A stretch of DNA of 64,000 nucleotides from Robertmurraya siralis (GCF_005502275.1 NZ_SWLZ01000007.1:62001-126000), one strand, 5' to 3'; positions 44,642-53,589 are shown, numbered from the stretch's first letter. Program-made: numbers and translations. The notes: generated from the sequence alone by a model not told the origin.

Positions 44642-45568
44642 TTGAAGGGAACGGCAAAGACCGCTTTTATGTTGCTTGTGCATAATCATCCTGAACAGTT
44701 GAATAAATTTTTAATGCAGCTAGTCGAAGAGGAGGCAGCGGATGTATTTATTCATATTGATGCGAAAAGCGATCCAAGCATGAGGGAAAGAATTATTCGG
44801 CATCCTCATATAACGATTTTAGAAGAAAGAGTGGCTGTAAGCTGGGGTGACATTAGTCAGGTTGACGCTACGCTTCTTTTATTAGAAGCTGTTTGCAATT
44901 CGGACGTTCACTATGATTTTGTTTGCTTAAGAAGCGGGCAGGATTTATTAGTGAGAAATGGTTTTAAACAATTTTTAGCAGAGCATAGAAATTCTCTCTT
45001 TTTAGCATATCGGACGCTACAAGAGAAAGATTTCGGGATGGTAAAAATACAATGGCCAAAAATCGTCCGAAATCGTTACGCTAATTATCATCCTTTACGC
45101 CTATTGCGCCGGTTATTGCTTTTGCTTTACAAACGAGGCGTACATATTCTGCCAAACAGAAGGTATTTCCCTGAGCATTTCACGCTTTACAAAGGGTCGC
45201 AATGGTTCACAATCCCGTTTGAGGCGGCTGTTTTTATCATTGACTTTCTGAATAAGAATCGCTGGTACTATCCTTTTTTTGAACATTCATTAGTACCAGA
45301 TGAGAGTTTTTTTCATACGCTTCTTTTAAATTCCACTTACAAAGAAAAGGTCATTAATACTAACCTCTATTTTTTAAAATGGGGGGAATCGCTGAAAGAA
45401 AGAAATTCGCCGCAATGTTTGCATATCGGAGACAGAGCTTTAATTGAAAACTCTAATATGTTTTTTGCGCGGAAGTTTAATGAACAGTTCGACAAAGAGG
45501 TTGTGGAGTATTTTAAAGCCCGAGTGAAACTAGATCGAGCAAATGAATTGGTTGCACACAAATATTGA
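44642..45568 (+). CDS. GT14-like (core-2/I-branching type) glycosyltransferase
   Basis: This 308-residue protein has MLLVHNHPEQLNKFL, FIHIDAKSD, SWGDISQVDATLLLLEAV, LRSGQDLL, GSQWFTIPFEAAVFIID and the VPDESFFHTLL motif. That order is typical of the beta-1,6-N-acetylglucosaminyltransferase (GT14) family found in bacterial capsule loci. It could add a GlcNAc or xylose branch. AAAAGGAG fits the TTG at 44642. It is the first gene behind the SinR-type promoter. Confidence 0.83.
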   Translation: MKGTAKTAFMLLVHNHPEQLNKFLMQLVEEEAADVFIHIDAKSDPSMRERIIRHPHITILEERVAVSWGDISQVDATLLLLEAVCNSDVHYDFVCLRSGQDLLVRNGFKQFLAEHRNSLFLAYRTLQEKDFGMVKIQWPKIVRNRYANYHPLRLLRRLLLLLYKRGVHILPNRRYFPEHFTLYKGSQWFTIPFEAAVFIIDFLNKNRWYYPFFEHSLVPDESFFHTLLLNSTYKEKVINTNLYFLKWGESLKERNSPQCLHIGDRALIENSNMFFARKFNEQFDKEVVEYFKARVKLDRANELVAHKY

Positions 45569-45579
45569 GGAGGCCTGTT

Positions 45580-46878
45580 TTGAAAAGCTCAGTACAAGAT
45601 CGCAATTTAGTAATAGATTTGATGGGAAAGAACATGAATTATGAAATCGTTCAGTCTTTAGCAAAGAGCTGCGGAGGCGCTTTTTTTCTACTTGATCTCG
45701 ATCAGTTGGAGAATAACTATCATAAAATCAATCAAGCATTTAAAAAGCAATATAACAATTTCATTATTGCTTATTCTTATAAAACCAATTATTTACCTGC
45801 TTTATGTAAAAAGTTAATTTCATTAGGTGCTTATTCAGAGGTTGTTTCAAGATTGGAGTATGATCTTGCTCTTCGATTAGGCGAGAACGGTAAGCATATT
45901 ATTTTCAATGGACCGATAAAGAGTAAAGAAGATATTTATTTTGCTCTGCAGCAAGAAAGCATCATTAATTTAGATTCATTTTATGAAATAGACTACGTGA
46001 AACAGTATGCCTCTGAAAATCCGTCGCGCTCTATTTCGCTTGGGGTGAGGGTGAATTTTGCGTTAATGGAGGATGGCGAGAGTATTTTACAGGATGGCTA
46101 TGATGTCAGTAGATTTGGGTTTTCAGTAGAAAATGGAGATTTAGAAAGGGCGATTTACGAGTTGAAAAAAATAGCGCAAGTAAAAATAATTGGCTTGCAT
46201 GGGCATTTTTCAACAAGAACGCGCTCTCTGGCTTTTTTTCGTCACAAAACAGAAAGACTGTGTCAGCTTGCAAAAAAATACATTAATGAAACACTCCAGT
46301 TTATTGATATTGGCGGAGGAATATACGGAGAGCTGCCAAAGAGCTTTAATAGGACCGTTCCTTCCTTCGATGATTATGCTGCGGCAATTGGCTCAGTAAT
46401 GAGAAATGAATTTGCTGGGGCGAGCAATAAGCCCAAATTAATATTGGAACCGGGTGTTTCGATGGTTGCGAATACGATGAGCTTCGCTTGCCAAGTAATG
46501 GAACATAAGCGCGTGCAGGGGACTAGTTTTATCCTTGTTGATGGAAGTGCCTACAATATTAAACCTACTATGCATAAAAGTAATCTTCCTTTTAAAATTG
46601 TTGCAAAAAATCATAACTCAAAGCTCGAGCATTTATTTCATATCGTTGGCTATACGTGCATGGAACGAGATTATTTAGCGCATAACGTACATGGAACTCT
46701 TCCACAGCAAGGGGACTATCTCATTTTTGAGCAGGTCGGAGCGTATACGCTCGTCTTGAATCCACTTTTTATTAAAGAGCGTCCTGCTGTAGTAGCAAGG
46801 GAAAAGGGACAGGCTTTTCTTATTAGAAAAAAAGAGACGCTTGCAGATGCCTTCAATGAAAATATTTATCGTTTTTAA
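45580..46878 (+). CDS. LysA/ornithine-decarboxylase-like PLP enzyme (alanine-racemase fold)
   Basis: This 432-residue group IV decarboxylase relative has the PLP lysine in AYSYKTNYLPALC near residue 62, YSEVVSRLEYDLALRLG, a GLHGHFSTRTRS strand, FIDIGGGIYGELP for phosphate binding and LILEPGVSMV. An active-site Cys appears late (GYTCMERDYL). The family includes diaminopimelate, carboxynorspermidine and ornithine decarboxylases; the substrate is not evident. GAGGAGG supports the TTG at 45580. Its place in an EPS module suggests making an amine for decorating the polymer. Confidence 0.82.
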   Translation: MKSSVQDRNLVIDLMGKNMNYEIVQSLAKSCGGAFFLLDLDQLENNYHKINQAFKKQYNNFIIAYSYKTNYLPALCKKLISLGAYSEVVSRLEYDLALRLGENGKHIIFNGPIKSKEDIYFALQQESIINLDSFYEIDYVKQYASENPSRSISLGVRVNFALMEDGESILQDGYDVSRFGFSVENGDLERAIYELKKIAQVKIIGLHGHFSTRTRSLAFFRHKTERLCQLAKKYINETLQFIDIGGGIYGELPKSFNRTVPSFDDYAAAIGSVMRNEFAGASNKPKLILEPGVSMVANTMSFACQVMEHKRVQGTSFILVDGSAYNIKPTMHKSNLPFKIVAKNHNSKLEHLFHIVGYTCMERDYLAHNVHGTLPQQGDYLIFEQVGAYTLVLNPLFIKERPAVVAREKGQAFLIRKKETLADAFNENIYRF

Positions 46879-46898
46879 ATTGAGGAAAGAGGGAAAGC

Positions 46899-48623
46899 AT
46901 GAAAGAAGAATTAAGAAGAACAGTCCCTATTAGCGAAAGAAAGTATCTTCTTGCAAATGTCCTCTATATTTTTGCGATCTTGGTGACATGCATCATTGCT
47001 GTTTACCTCGGTTTTCTGCAGTTTCGTGGACCGGAGGTGAAACCGCTTCAAGCTAACGCAGAGCAATTTTCAGCAGAGCGGGCCTTGCGATATTTGGAGA
47101 ACTTTGCAATCAGCCCGCATCCTGTTGGCTCACCTGAACATGAAAGAGTCAGAGATTATTTAGTGAACGCTTTGGAGGGGCTAGGGCTCTCTCCGGAAAT
47201 ACAGACAGTTGCAGACTCTCTTTTTTCATGGGGTGAACCCTTTGATGGCATCGTTGAGAACATTTTAGCAAGAATACCGGGACAGAATTCCTCGCAAGCG
47301 ATTATGCTAACAGCCCATTATGATTCGGAACATAATAGTCCTGGCGCTGCTGATGATGGAGCGGCTGTGGCGGCCATTTTGGAAACGGTTCGGATTTTGC
47401 AGGAAGGAGAACCATTAAAAAATGATGTTATTATTCTCCTTTCTGACGGTGAAGAATTGGGGTTACTGGGAGCGCAAGCGTTTGTTAACGAGCATCCGTG
47501 GGTGCACGATATAGGAATTGTCTTAAATTTTGAGGCGAGAGGAAGTGAAGGTCCTTCAGTTTTATTTGAAACGAATGAACATAATGAAAGATTAATAGAA
47601 GAGTTTGCGAAAGGGAGCTCCCATCCAATCGCTCATTCCTTTATTTCCGATTTATATAGAATGATGCCGAACGAAACAGATTTAACTTTATATAAATCAC
47701 ATGGAATGTATGGGTTGAATTTTGCCTTTTTTGAAGGCACATATGGCTACCATTCTCCCGAAGACTCTATTGAAAATTTAAGTATCAAAAGTCTCCAGCA
47801 TCATGGTGAAAATATGCTTGAATTAGTTCATCATTTCGGAAACATGGAACTGGAGGCGAAAGAAGATGGCTCCAGCCTATTTTTCAACCTGTTTGCCGAA
47901 AAGGTCGTCTTTTATGGGAAGCAGTACGTCATTCCAATCATGATTGCGGCTATTTTTCTCTTTATTTTAACATGCGTGCATGGGATAAGAAAACAAGAGA
48001 TGACCACAGCAAGAATCCTGTTTGGTTTTCTTTTCTGCGTTTTAAGTGTGGCTTTCTCTTATTTTGCAGCAGAAGGGTTATTAAAACTTTATTCAGCGTT
48101 GACCGGTTCCGATCTATGGTCAATCGGTGCTTATCCAAAATTGAGTAATCCTTTATTTATCTCAATTCTATTCATGATTGCTGCCCTTCTTACTGGTGCT
48201 TATTGTTTCATACTAGATGCTATAAAAGGGCTGAATTTTTTCATGGGATCATTATTAGGATGGTTAATTTTAATCGTCGTAAGCAGTTTTCTTTATCAAG
48301 ATTCTAGTTATATCTTTGTTTGGCCATATTTATTTGCTCTGATTGGAGTCAATGTTTTCTTGAGGATAAAGAAAAGCATAATGAAAAAAGTAGTCTCTTT
48401 AATGATCGTTATTTTTTCATGCCTGTTTATCACCCCGATTATGTATTTAGTTTATGTGCTGCTCACCATCCATTATGTGGGAGTTCTTGCTGCTGCTTTT
48501 GCATTATCTCTGGTGTTCATAATTCCAGCGTTCAGTCAAATAAGTAGACGCTATTTATCTATATTCCCAGCGTTTTTATTACTGTCGGGGGTATTGACAT
48601 TTTTATTAGTGTGGAGTCACTAA
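46899..48623 (+). CDS. M28-family zinc aminopeptidase with C-terminal membrane domain
   Basis: This 574-residue protein has an N-terminal helix (residues 20-40), a peptidase M28 domain and about seven C-terminal helices. Zinc ligands and catalytic residues are visible: H140 and D142 in TAHYDS, D152 in GAADDG, the EE pair at 185-186 in SDGEELGLLG, E212 in NFEARGS and H285 in GYHSPED. The catalytic domain probably faces outside, since it lies between the first and second membrane helices. A membrane peptidase within an EPS module is unusual; the substrate may be a peptide-modified polymer or an unrelated protein. Confidence 0.87.
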   Translation: MKEELRRTVPISERKYLLANVLYIFAILVTCIIAVYLGFLQFRGPEVKPLQANAEQFSAERALRYLENFAISPHPVGSPEHERVRDYLVNALEGLGLSPEIQTVADSLFSWGEPFDGIVENILARIPGQNSSQAIMLTAHYDSEHNSPGAADDGAAVAAILETVRILQEGEPLKNDVIILLSDGEELGLLGAQAFVNEHPWVHDIGIVLNFEARGSEGPSVLFETNEHNERLIEEFAKGSSHPIAHSFISDLYRMMPNETDLTLYKSHGMYGLNFAFFEGTYGYHSPEDSIENLSIKSLQHHGENMLELVHHFGNMELEAKEDGSSLFFNLFAEKVVFYGKQYVIPIMIAAIFLFILTCVHGIRKQEMTTARILFGFLFCVLSVAFSYFAAEGLLKLYSALTGSDLWSIGAYPKLSNPLFISILFMIAALLTGAYCFILDAIKGLNFFMGSLLGWLILIVVSSFLYQDSSYIFVWPYLFALIGVNVFLRIKKSIMKKVVSLMIVIFSCLFITPIMYLVYVLLTIHYVGVLAAAFALSLVFIIPAFSQISRRYLSIFPAFLLLSGVLTFLLVWSH

Positions 48624-48636
48624 AAAGGAGAAAGCT

Positions 48637-49590
48637 ATGAATATATTAATATGCAGTGTAGGAAGACGTGTTAAATTGATTGAATATTTCAAAAGGGAGT
48701 TAAATGAAATCAATGGCAAGGTTGTTGCCGTTGATTGTGATCCAACTGCACCAGCGCTGTACTTTGCTGATCAATTTGAAATTGTTCCTCGAATTGATCA
48801 GCATGACTATGTTCAGGAAATTAAGGCGTTATGCAAGAAGTATGAGATTTCGGCTGTTCTATCGTTGATCGATCCAGAGCTTTCATTGTTGGCTCGTTAC
48901 AAGGAAAAATTTAAAGAAGATGGTGTCGCGGTGATTGTTTCAGACGAGCCGATAATAGAAATTTGTTTTGATAAATATTTGACTTCGACGTTTTTGCAGG
49001 AGCATGGGCTTCCTCACATTCCTACTTATACAAATATAGAGGAAGTGAGAAGCGCTTTAGGGAAAGGAATCCTGCGTTTTCCTTTAATCATTAAACCGAG
49101 AAACGGCAGTGCAAGCATGGGGATACAATATGTCACCACAATTACGCAGCTTCAATTCTTTTATAACCATGATGTTGTGATTCAGCCTTTTATTGAAGGT
49201 GAAGAATTTGGGGTCGATTGCTATATAGATTTGATTACAAAAGAAGCAACGAATATTTTTATGAAGAAAAAAATAAAAATGAGGGCTGGTGAAACAGACA
49301 AATCGGTTGCTGTCAAAGATCCAAGGCTAAGGGAGCTTATGACCGCATTATTGGAAGTTTTGCAGCCAGTCGGTCCAATTGATATTGATTGCTTTTATAC
49401 GGAGCAGGGATATGTGATTTCCGAAATTAATCCAAGATTCGGTGGCGGCTATCTCCATGCTCATGCAATGGGGCAAAACTTTGTCAAAAATTTAGTCACT
49501 AACTTGCAAAATATCGCCAATGTCCGTGATGAAGTAAATTATCAAGAAGGAAAAATTCTTATAAAATATGACCATTATCTTGTTTTGTAA
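48637..49590 (+). CDS. ATP-grasp ligase (carbamoyl-phosphate-synthase-like)
   Basis: This 317-residue protein has ILICSVGRRVKLIEYF and VVAVDCDPTAPALYFAD in the pre-ATP-grasp domain. PLIIKPRNGSASMGI (ATP-binding lysine and Gly loop), IQPFIEGEEFGVDCYID, PIDIDCFY and ISEINPRFGGGY (metal ligands) form the ATP-grasp fold. It should activate a carboxylate as acyl phosphate and join it to an amine. An AAAAAGGAG site precedes the ATG. It is adjacent to the PLP decarboxylase and peptidase genes. Confidence 0.88.
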   Translation: MNILICSVGRRVKLIEYFKRELNEINGKVVAVDCDPTAPALYFADQFEIVPRIDQHDYVQEIKALCKKYEISAVLSLIDPELSLLARYKEKFKEDGVAVIVSDEPIIEICFDKYLTSTFLQEHGLPHIPTYTNIEEVRSALGKGILRFPLIIKPRNGSASMGIQYVTTITQLQFFYNHDVVIQPFIEGEEFGVDCYIDLITKEATNIFMKKKIKMRAGETDKSVAVKDPRLRELMTALLEVLQPVGPIDIDCFYTEQGYVISEINPRFGGGYLHAHAMGQNFVKNLVTNLQNIANVRDEVNYQEGKILIKYDHYLVL

Positions 49591-49701
49591 TCGTGATCGT
49601 TCGTTTACTGCTATCGGCTTTTAAAAAATCTTCCAAAATGGTAAGGAGCAATCGCAATATAAGATAGAAATTAAATTTCCAGATGGAAAGAGGACGTTGT
49701 G

Positions 49702-50778
49702 ATGAGGAAACATTTGAATTTAATTCAATTTTCAAGAGTCCTGGTCCCGTTTTTTGTCATTTTATTGCATGCCAAAGCTTTTCTAACTACTTACTTCCAT
49801 TACGATTTTTTGCATCTATCTAATGTTGACCGTTCAGGAGGAGTGTACTATTTTTTCGCCCTCTCAGGCTTTATGGTGTATTACTTGTATCATCAAAGCT
49901 TTGGCGATCCTTCAAAATTAAAAGAGTATTTATACCACAGATTCATTAGAATCTATCCACTGTATTGGATGATCACGTTCATGATATTACCTATTTATTT
50001 CATCTATCCTAATCTTGGTTCCGGAAATGAACGAGAAATCGGGCATATACTCTCTTCCTTGCTGCTCTTTCCTGATGGGAGACCGCCGATATTAGGCGTG
50101 GCGTGGTCGTTGGTTCATACGGTCTTTTTTTATTTAATCATTGGTCTGCTCTTTTTTAAAAACAAATGGCTTTCCCTGTTTCTTCCCGTTCTATGGGCAA
50201 TGCTATCTTTGTTTTTCAGTTTACATATATTGTCCAGTACAAATTATTTTATAAATTATTTGTTCAATTTTAATAATCTCATTTTTTTGCTCGGATTCTT
50301 ATGCGCCTATGTTATTTTAAGAGTTGAAATTAGTGTGAAGATTTCAACGATTATGGTGATTATTGGACTTGCGGGCTTTCCTTTGGCATGGATCAATGAA
50401 CAAAATCGTTTTCTTCCCATTGATTTGCCATATACTACGACAATTGCATCTGTTCTTCTTATTCTTGGTTTTTCGTCGCTGGATTTACAAAAGGAAATCC
50501 GCATTCCAAGGCTAGCTAAGTTATTAGGTGATGCTTCATTTTCGATTTATTTAACCCATTTCACCTCCATGTCTGCTATAAGTATTTTCTTTAGTACTGC
50601 TTCATCATTGGCTATTCCTAACATCATGTTAGCTATTTTGCTTATTACAGCTTCAATGATAGGTGGTGTATTTGTATATGCGTTTGTGGAAAAACCATTG
50701 TATCGAAGGCTGAGAAAAAGAACAAAGCGCATGGAAATTGTCGTCGTGCAAAGTTTCTTCTCTTTTTGGTTGTGTTAA
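49702..50778 (+). CDS. Acyltransferase-3 family membrane O-acetyltransferase
   Basis: This 358-residue protein has about ten helices and the family N-terminus LIQFSRVLVPFFVILLHA with the conserved histidine. YYFFALSGFMVYYL, RFIRIYPLYWM and a C-terminal SIYLTHFTSM then FVEKPLYRRL are also visible. Such OafA/Acyl_transf_3 enzymes O-acetylate surface polysaccharides. GAAAGAGG supports the ATG at 49702 (GTG at 49699 is also possible). The 110 bases before it hold no recognised signal. Confidence 0.88.
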   Translation: MRKHLNLIQFSRVLVPFFVILLHAKAFLTTYFHYDFLHLSNVDRSGGVYYFFALSGFMVYYLYHQSFGDPSKLKEYLYHRFIRIYPLYWMITFMILPIYFIYPNLGSGNEREIGHILSSLLLFPDGRPPILGVAWSLVHTVFFYLIIGLLFFKNKWLSLFLPVLWAMLSLFFSLHILSSTNYFINYLFNFNNLIFLLGFLCAYVILRVEISVKISTIMVIIGLAGFPLAWINEQNRFLPIDLPYTTTIASVLLILGFSSLDLQKEIRIPRLAKLLGDASFSIYLTHFTSMSAISIFFSTASSLAIPNIMLAILLITASMIGGVFVYAFVEKPLYRRLRKRTKRMEIVVVQSFFSFWLC

Positions 50779-50784
50779 AAAATA

Positions 50785-50888
50785 TTGTTGATCATGCCAT
50801 TATTTGCTCATTTTCGCTCTGACTCGATGAAACGAGGGAGAAAACAAGCTTTCTCACGAAATGAGCCAAAAATCAACAGAATCATATA
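50785..50888. repeat. Dispersed palindromic repeat copy 2
   Basis: The left arm (TTTGCTCATTTTCG at 50802-50815) and right arm (CGAAATGAGCCAAAAATC at 50857-50874) form an imperfect palindrome around small inner stems. The right part is identical in 18 bases to copy 1 and in 25 bases to copy 3. Confidence 0.65.
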
Positions 50889-50990
50889 GCATAGCCTTCG
50901 TTTTAAAATGCTGTTGATATTAGGTAAAAAACAGCGCTTTTGCAGTTATTGATAAAAAGTCGAGATGAAACAAAGGAGCATCTGTATTTT

Positions 50991-51926
50991 ATGAAAACTT
51001 TGCTCAGGAAAAAATTATGGGCCATGATGATCATCTTGATGATCATGTGCGGATATATAATTTGGGAAAACAATCGGATTGTTGTTGTAGAGGAGTCCAT
51101 TCCTATTCGAGAGCTTCCTGAAGACTTGGAAGGTTTCACAATTGTGCAAATAACAGATTTACATGAAAAAGTCTTTGGAAAAGAACAGAGTAAGCTGATA
51201 AATATGATTAATTCCATCAACTATGACGCGATTGTGTTTACCGGAGATATGCTTGTTTCACCAGAAAGCAACAATTATGCTCCGTTTTATACTTTGATTG
51301 AAGGAATAAGAAAGAAGAATATTGCCTATTTCGTACCAGGAAATACGGACCCACAAAGCTTTATCATTGGGGAAAAGGAAGTATATGAAAGAGACCGTTT
51401 TATTAAGGGAATGGAAGAGCGCGGTATAAAATTGTTAGACACAATTGAAAAAGTGAAAGTCGGTTCCTCCAACTTATATTTTACCTATTTTGAAAATTCC
51501 ATCGCGTTATTAGAGCAGAGTGAGCAGGATAAAAAGCTCGATCCCTACATTGAGAGGTTGCTGATGTTAGAGCAGTATTTCGATTCAGAAGTGCTCATCG
51601 CCTTAAATCATTACCCCATCCCTGACGACAGAATCGATCTCTTAAAAGAAGAGGAACGTTTGTGGGCATATGATTTATTGATAGCTGGTCATTATCATGG
51701 AGGGCAGATTCGCCTGCCGTACATTGGTGCTGTGTTTATCCCCGAGCCTTATTATTTGTGGGACGGTTTTTTTCCACCTCAGGATCGGGTCAAGGGCTTG
51801 TGGAACTATAATGGAATTCAACAATATGTTAGTACAGGTTTAGGTAGCAGTGATGCAATTTCGTTTTTGAATTTTCGATTTTACAATCCACCGGAAGTAA
51901 ATGTGCTCACATTAAAGAAAAAATAA
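50991..51926 (+). CDS. Membrane-anchored calcineurin-like metallophosphoesterase (YkuE-like)
   Basis: This 311-residue protein has an N-terminal anchor (WAMMIILMIMCGYIIW) and a metallophosphoesterase domain: ITDLHEKVFG, FTGDML, PGNTDP, LNHYP and GHYHGGQIRLP. The usual GNHE is GNTD and the usual GHTHGG is GHYHGG, so activity may differ. The ATG at 50991 lies 12 bases after AAAGGAG. It is separated from the EPS genes by the palindromic repeat, so it may not belong to them. Confidence 0.82.
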   Translation: MKTLLRKKLWAMMIILMIMCGYIIWENNRIVVVEESIPIRELPEDLEGFTIVQITDLHEKVFGKEQSKLINMINSINYDAIVFTGDMLVSPESNNYAPFYTLIEGIRKKNIAYFVPGNTDPQSFIIGEKEVYERDRFIKGMEERGIKLLDTIEKVKVGSSNLYFTYFENSIALLEQSEQDKKLDPYIERLLMLEQYFDSEVLIALNHYPIPDDRIDLLKEEERLWAYDLLIAGHYHGGQIRLPYIGAVFIPEPYYLWDGFFPPQDRVKGLWNYNGIQQYVSTGLGSSDAISFLNFRFYNPPEVNVLTLKKK

Positions 51927-51973
51927 TCAAATACTGATGTCAGTTTATAGGTTAGTCAATTTCATGAATGTGC

Positions 51974-52030
51974 ACTTCAAGTCTGTTTTTTCTATCCGTT
52001 TGCAGTACAAAGGACTTGAAGTCATTACTC
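51974..52030 (+). terminator. Stem-loop after the phosphoesterase gene
   Basis: ACTTCAAGTC (51974-51983) pairs with GACTTGAAGT (52013-52022), followed by a pyrimidine-rich stretch. It probably ends the EPS-side transcription. Confidence 0.55.
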
Positions 52031-52085
52031 TCTTGAATGTTCAACAATCGTATTGTTCGTCTTTAAGATGGCTGAGCATGTTTTG

Positions 52086-52115
52086 AAAAAAAAGCACCAA
52101 CCAATAGGTTGGCGC
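52086..52115 (-). terminator. Terminator of the minus-strand 128-residue protein gene
   Basis: GCACCAACC (52094-52102) pairs with GGTTGGCGC (52107-52115). On the minus strand it is followed by eight T residues. Confidence 0.87.
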
Positions 52116-52134
52116 ATTAAGTATGCAAAATTAA

Positions 52135-52521
52135 TTAATCTGCTCTCTCTTCTTCTAATTCTTCAATTATCTCGTGTTCCCCCAGATAAATAGGGCCGTT
52201 TGCATGGTCGATTCTAATCGGCCATTCATATGGAACGGCTAGCCGTTTTGCTACACCTCTCCAAAATTGACTTGATTCTGTTTCGAATTCCTGAAAATCT
52301 CTTAATAATTCTCGATATGAAGCACCTTCAAAATGGATATTCATGTCCTGCAATCTAATAAAAGCCATGTGTTTTATTTCAAGTTCAGCTGCTTTTTCCA
52401 TTTCCTCTTCTGTAGCCTCACCAATAATGGTACCTGGTGGAGGTAAGATTGTATAAATATTATCTAGCTCCATTTCCGCTTCTTGTATGGCATTTATTTT
52501 ATTTCGAATCCGTTTAAGCAT
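52135..52521 (-). CDS. Conserved-looking small acidic protein, unknown function
   Basis: I do not recognise this 128-residue soluble protein. It is rich in Glu, with a predicted helical N-terminus (IRNKINAIQEAEMELDNIY) and a C-terminal acidic tail. A GGAG site precedes the ATG, and a strong terminator follows. It lies at the right boundary of the EPS island. No signal peptide or metal motif is seen. Confidence 0.65.
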   Translation of the reverse strand: MLKRIRNKINAIQEAEMELDNIYTILPPPGTIIGEATEEEMEKAAELEIKHMAFIRLQDMNIHFEGASYRELLRDFQEFETESSQFWRGVAKRLAVPYEWPIRIDHANGPIYLGEHEIIEELEEERAD

Positions 52522-52835
52522 ATATTCATCTCCTATTTGTTATCATCTACTACTAAGTATATTGTCTATACTCGGACAATTCGATACGTTACTCCGTTTG
52601 TTAGATAAGTTTATCATAAATTTTCTTATCGTGTTTCTTTAATTTACAGATTTATTTTTTGCTAAGCTTTCTTATATGCCAGCGTTGATGAGTTTTATCA
52701 ATAATATTGTTCAAAGTGTAAGGGTGGGATTATAAGATGTTTAAGAAATAATAAAATGAATGGATATTAAAATAGCATTGAGAGAACATGAAATAAAAGT
52801 TAATTAAAATCTTACAGTTACAGTTTTCCCTTTTT

Positions 52836-52864
52836 TGAAAAAAAAACTATGTTATGATATAATT
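52836..52864 (+). promoter_or_regulatory. Sigma-A promoter of yugI
   Basis: TTGAAA (52836-52841) and TATAAT (52859-52864) are spaced by exactly 17 bases. Transcription should start near 52871, leaving a leader of about 200 bases. Confidence 0.8.
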
Positions 52865-52892
52865 TTATATTGCGTATAAAGTGATATCAATC

Positions 52893-53030
52893 TTAGGAAG
52901 TAATCATCATTTATATAAGAAGGACAAGTAGAATATGTGGACGGAATATTTGTCTCGTTTATGATTACTAAGGTTGGTTGTACTCTAAGGCAAATTCCCT
53001 AAAATTATAGGGTTATCGCCTATAGAGTAG
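52893..53030 (+). ncRNA. Structured 5' leader of yugI
   Basis: AGTAATCAT (52900-52908) pairs with ATGATTACT (52961-52969). A second domain pairs TACTCTA (52981-52987) with TAGAGTA (53023-53029), GGC with GCC, and CCCTA (52997-53001) with TAGGG (53008-53012). No known riboswitch class is recognised, and no terminator-type T run follows. Confidence 0.5.
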
Positions 53031-53070
53031 GGTAAAGTATAAAAATATATCATAACTTAGGAGTGTTTAC

Positions 53071-53460
53071 ATGACTGAAAAGATTGAAGTAGGAAGTGTT
53101 GTTACTGGAAAGGTAACGGGAATCCAGCCGTACGGAGCGTTTGTTGCAATTGATGAAAATACACAAGGACTAGTTCATATATCTGAAGTTACTCACGGTT
53201 TTGTTAAAGATATTAACGAGCATTTAAAAGTAGGAGATGAAGTTTCTGTAAAAGTACTTTCCATTGACGAAGAAGCAGGAAAGATTGGTTTATCCATCCG
53301 TGCTACTCAAGAGGCTCCGGCTCAAACGGAAGCACCGAAGGAGAAAAGAGCACCTCGTCGTCGCCAAGCAGCTGCAGCATTCAAGCAAGAGGAAGCACCG
53401 CAAGGCTTCAATACTCTTAAAGATAAACTTCAAGAGTGGATCGAACAATCTCAACGTTAA
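53071..53460 (+). CDS. yugI: S1 RNA-binding-domain protein YugI (general stress protein 13)
   Basis: This 129-residue protein has one S1 domain at residues 5-78 (GSVVTGKVTGIQPYGAFVAI, TQGLVHISEV, GDEVSVKVLSID). A basic, disordered linker (KEKRAPRRRQ) and an amphipathic C-terminal helix follow. The family associates with ribosomes and affects translation under stress. AGGAG precedes the ATG. It marks the return to the conserved backbone order on the right of the EPS island. The long leader suggests post-transcriptional control. Confidence 0.9.
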   Translation: MTEKIEVGSVVTGKVTGIQPYGAFVAIDENTQGLVHISEVTHGFVKDINEHLKVGDEVSVKVLSIDEEAGKIGLSIRATQEAPAQTEAPKEKRAPRRRQAAAAFKQEEAPQGFNTLKDKLQEWIEQSQR

Positions 53461-53501
53461 ATTTGTACAAAAGAACTGACTGTAAAGTCTAAGTCCAATT
53501 C

Positions 53502-53552
53502 AAAAAAGCGAGCGAAGATGAATAGCCATTTCATCCTCACTTGCTTTTTTTT
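53502..53552. terminator. Terminator between yugI and the convergent rocR-like gene
   Basis: AAAAAGCGAG...GATGAA pairs imperfectly with TTCATC...CTTGCTTTTT, followed by a long T run on the plus strand. Confidence 0.75.
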
Positions 53553-53589
53553 GTCCATTAGTAGTTTAAATCGGCGTAATCTTGTATGT

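Larger units (their letters stand above)
52522..53070. other. Intergenic region with the yugI promoter and structured leader
   Basis: The 549 bases hold a consensus-like promoter (52836-52864) and a 200-base leader with strong inverted repeats. The left 300 bases are AT-rich without recognised features. Confidence 0.5.

Noticed and set aside
52893-53030. Known riboswitch upstream of yugI
   Set aside because: I compared it mentally with purine, SAM, c-di-GMP, c-di-AMP, fluoride, preQ1 and THF classes and found no convincing core motif.
21138-53070. Prophage or integrative element borders
   Set aside because: No integrase, transposase, tRNA gene or direct repeat was found at the ends of the EPS island.
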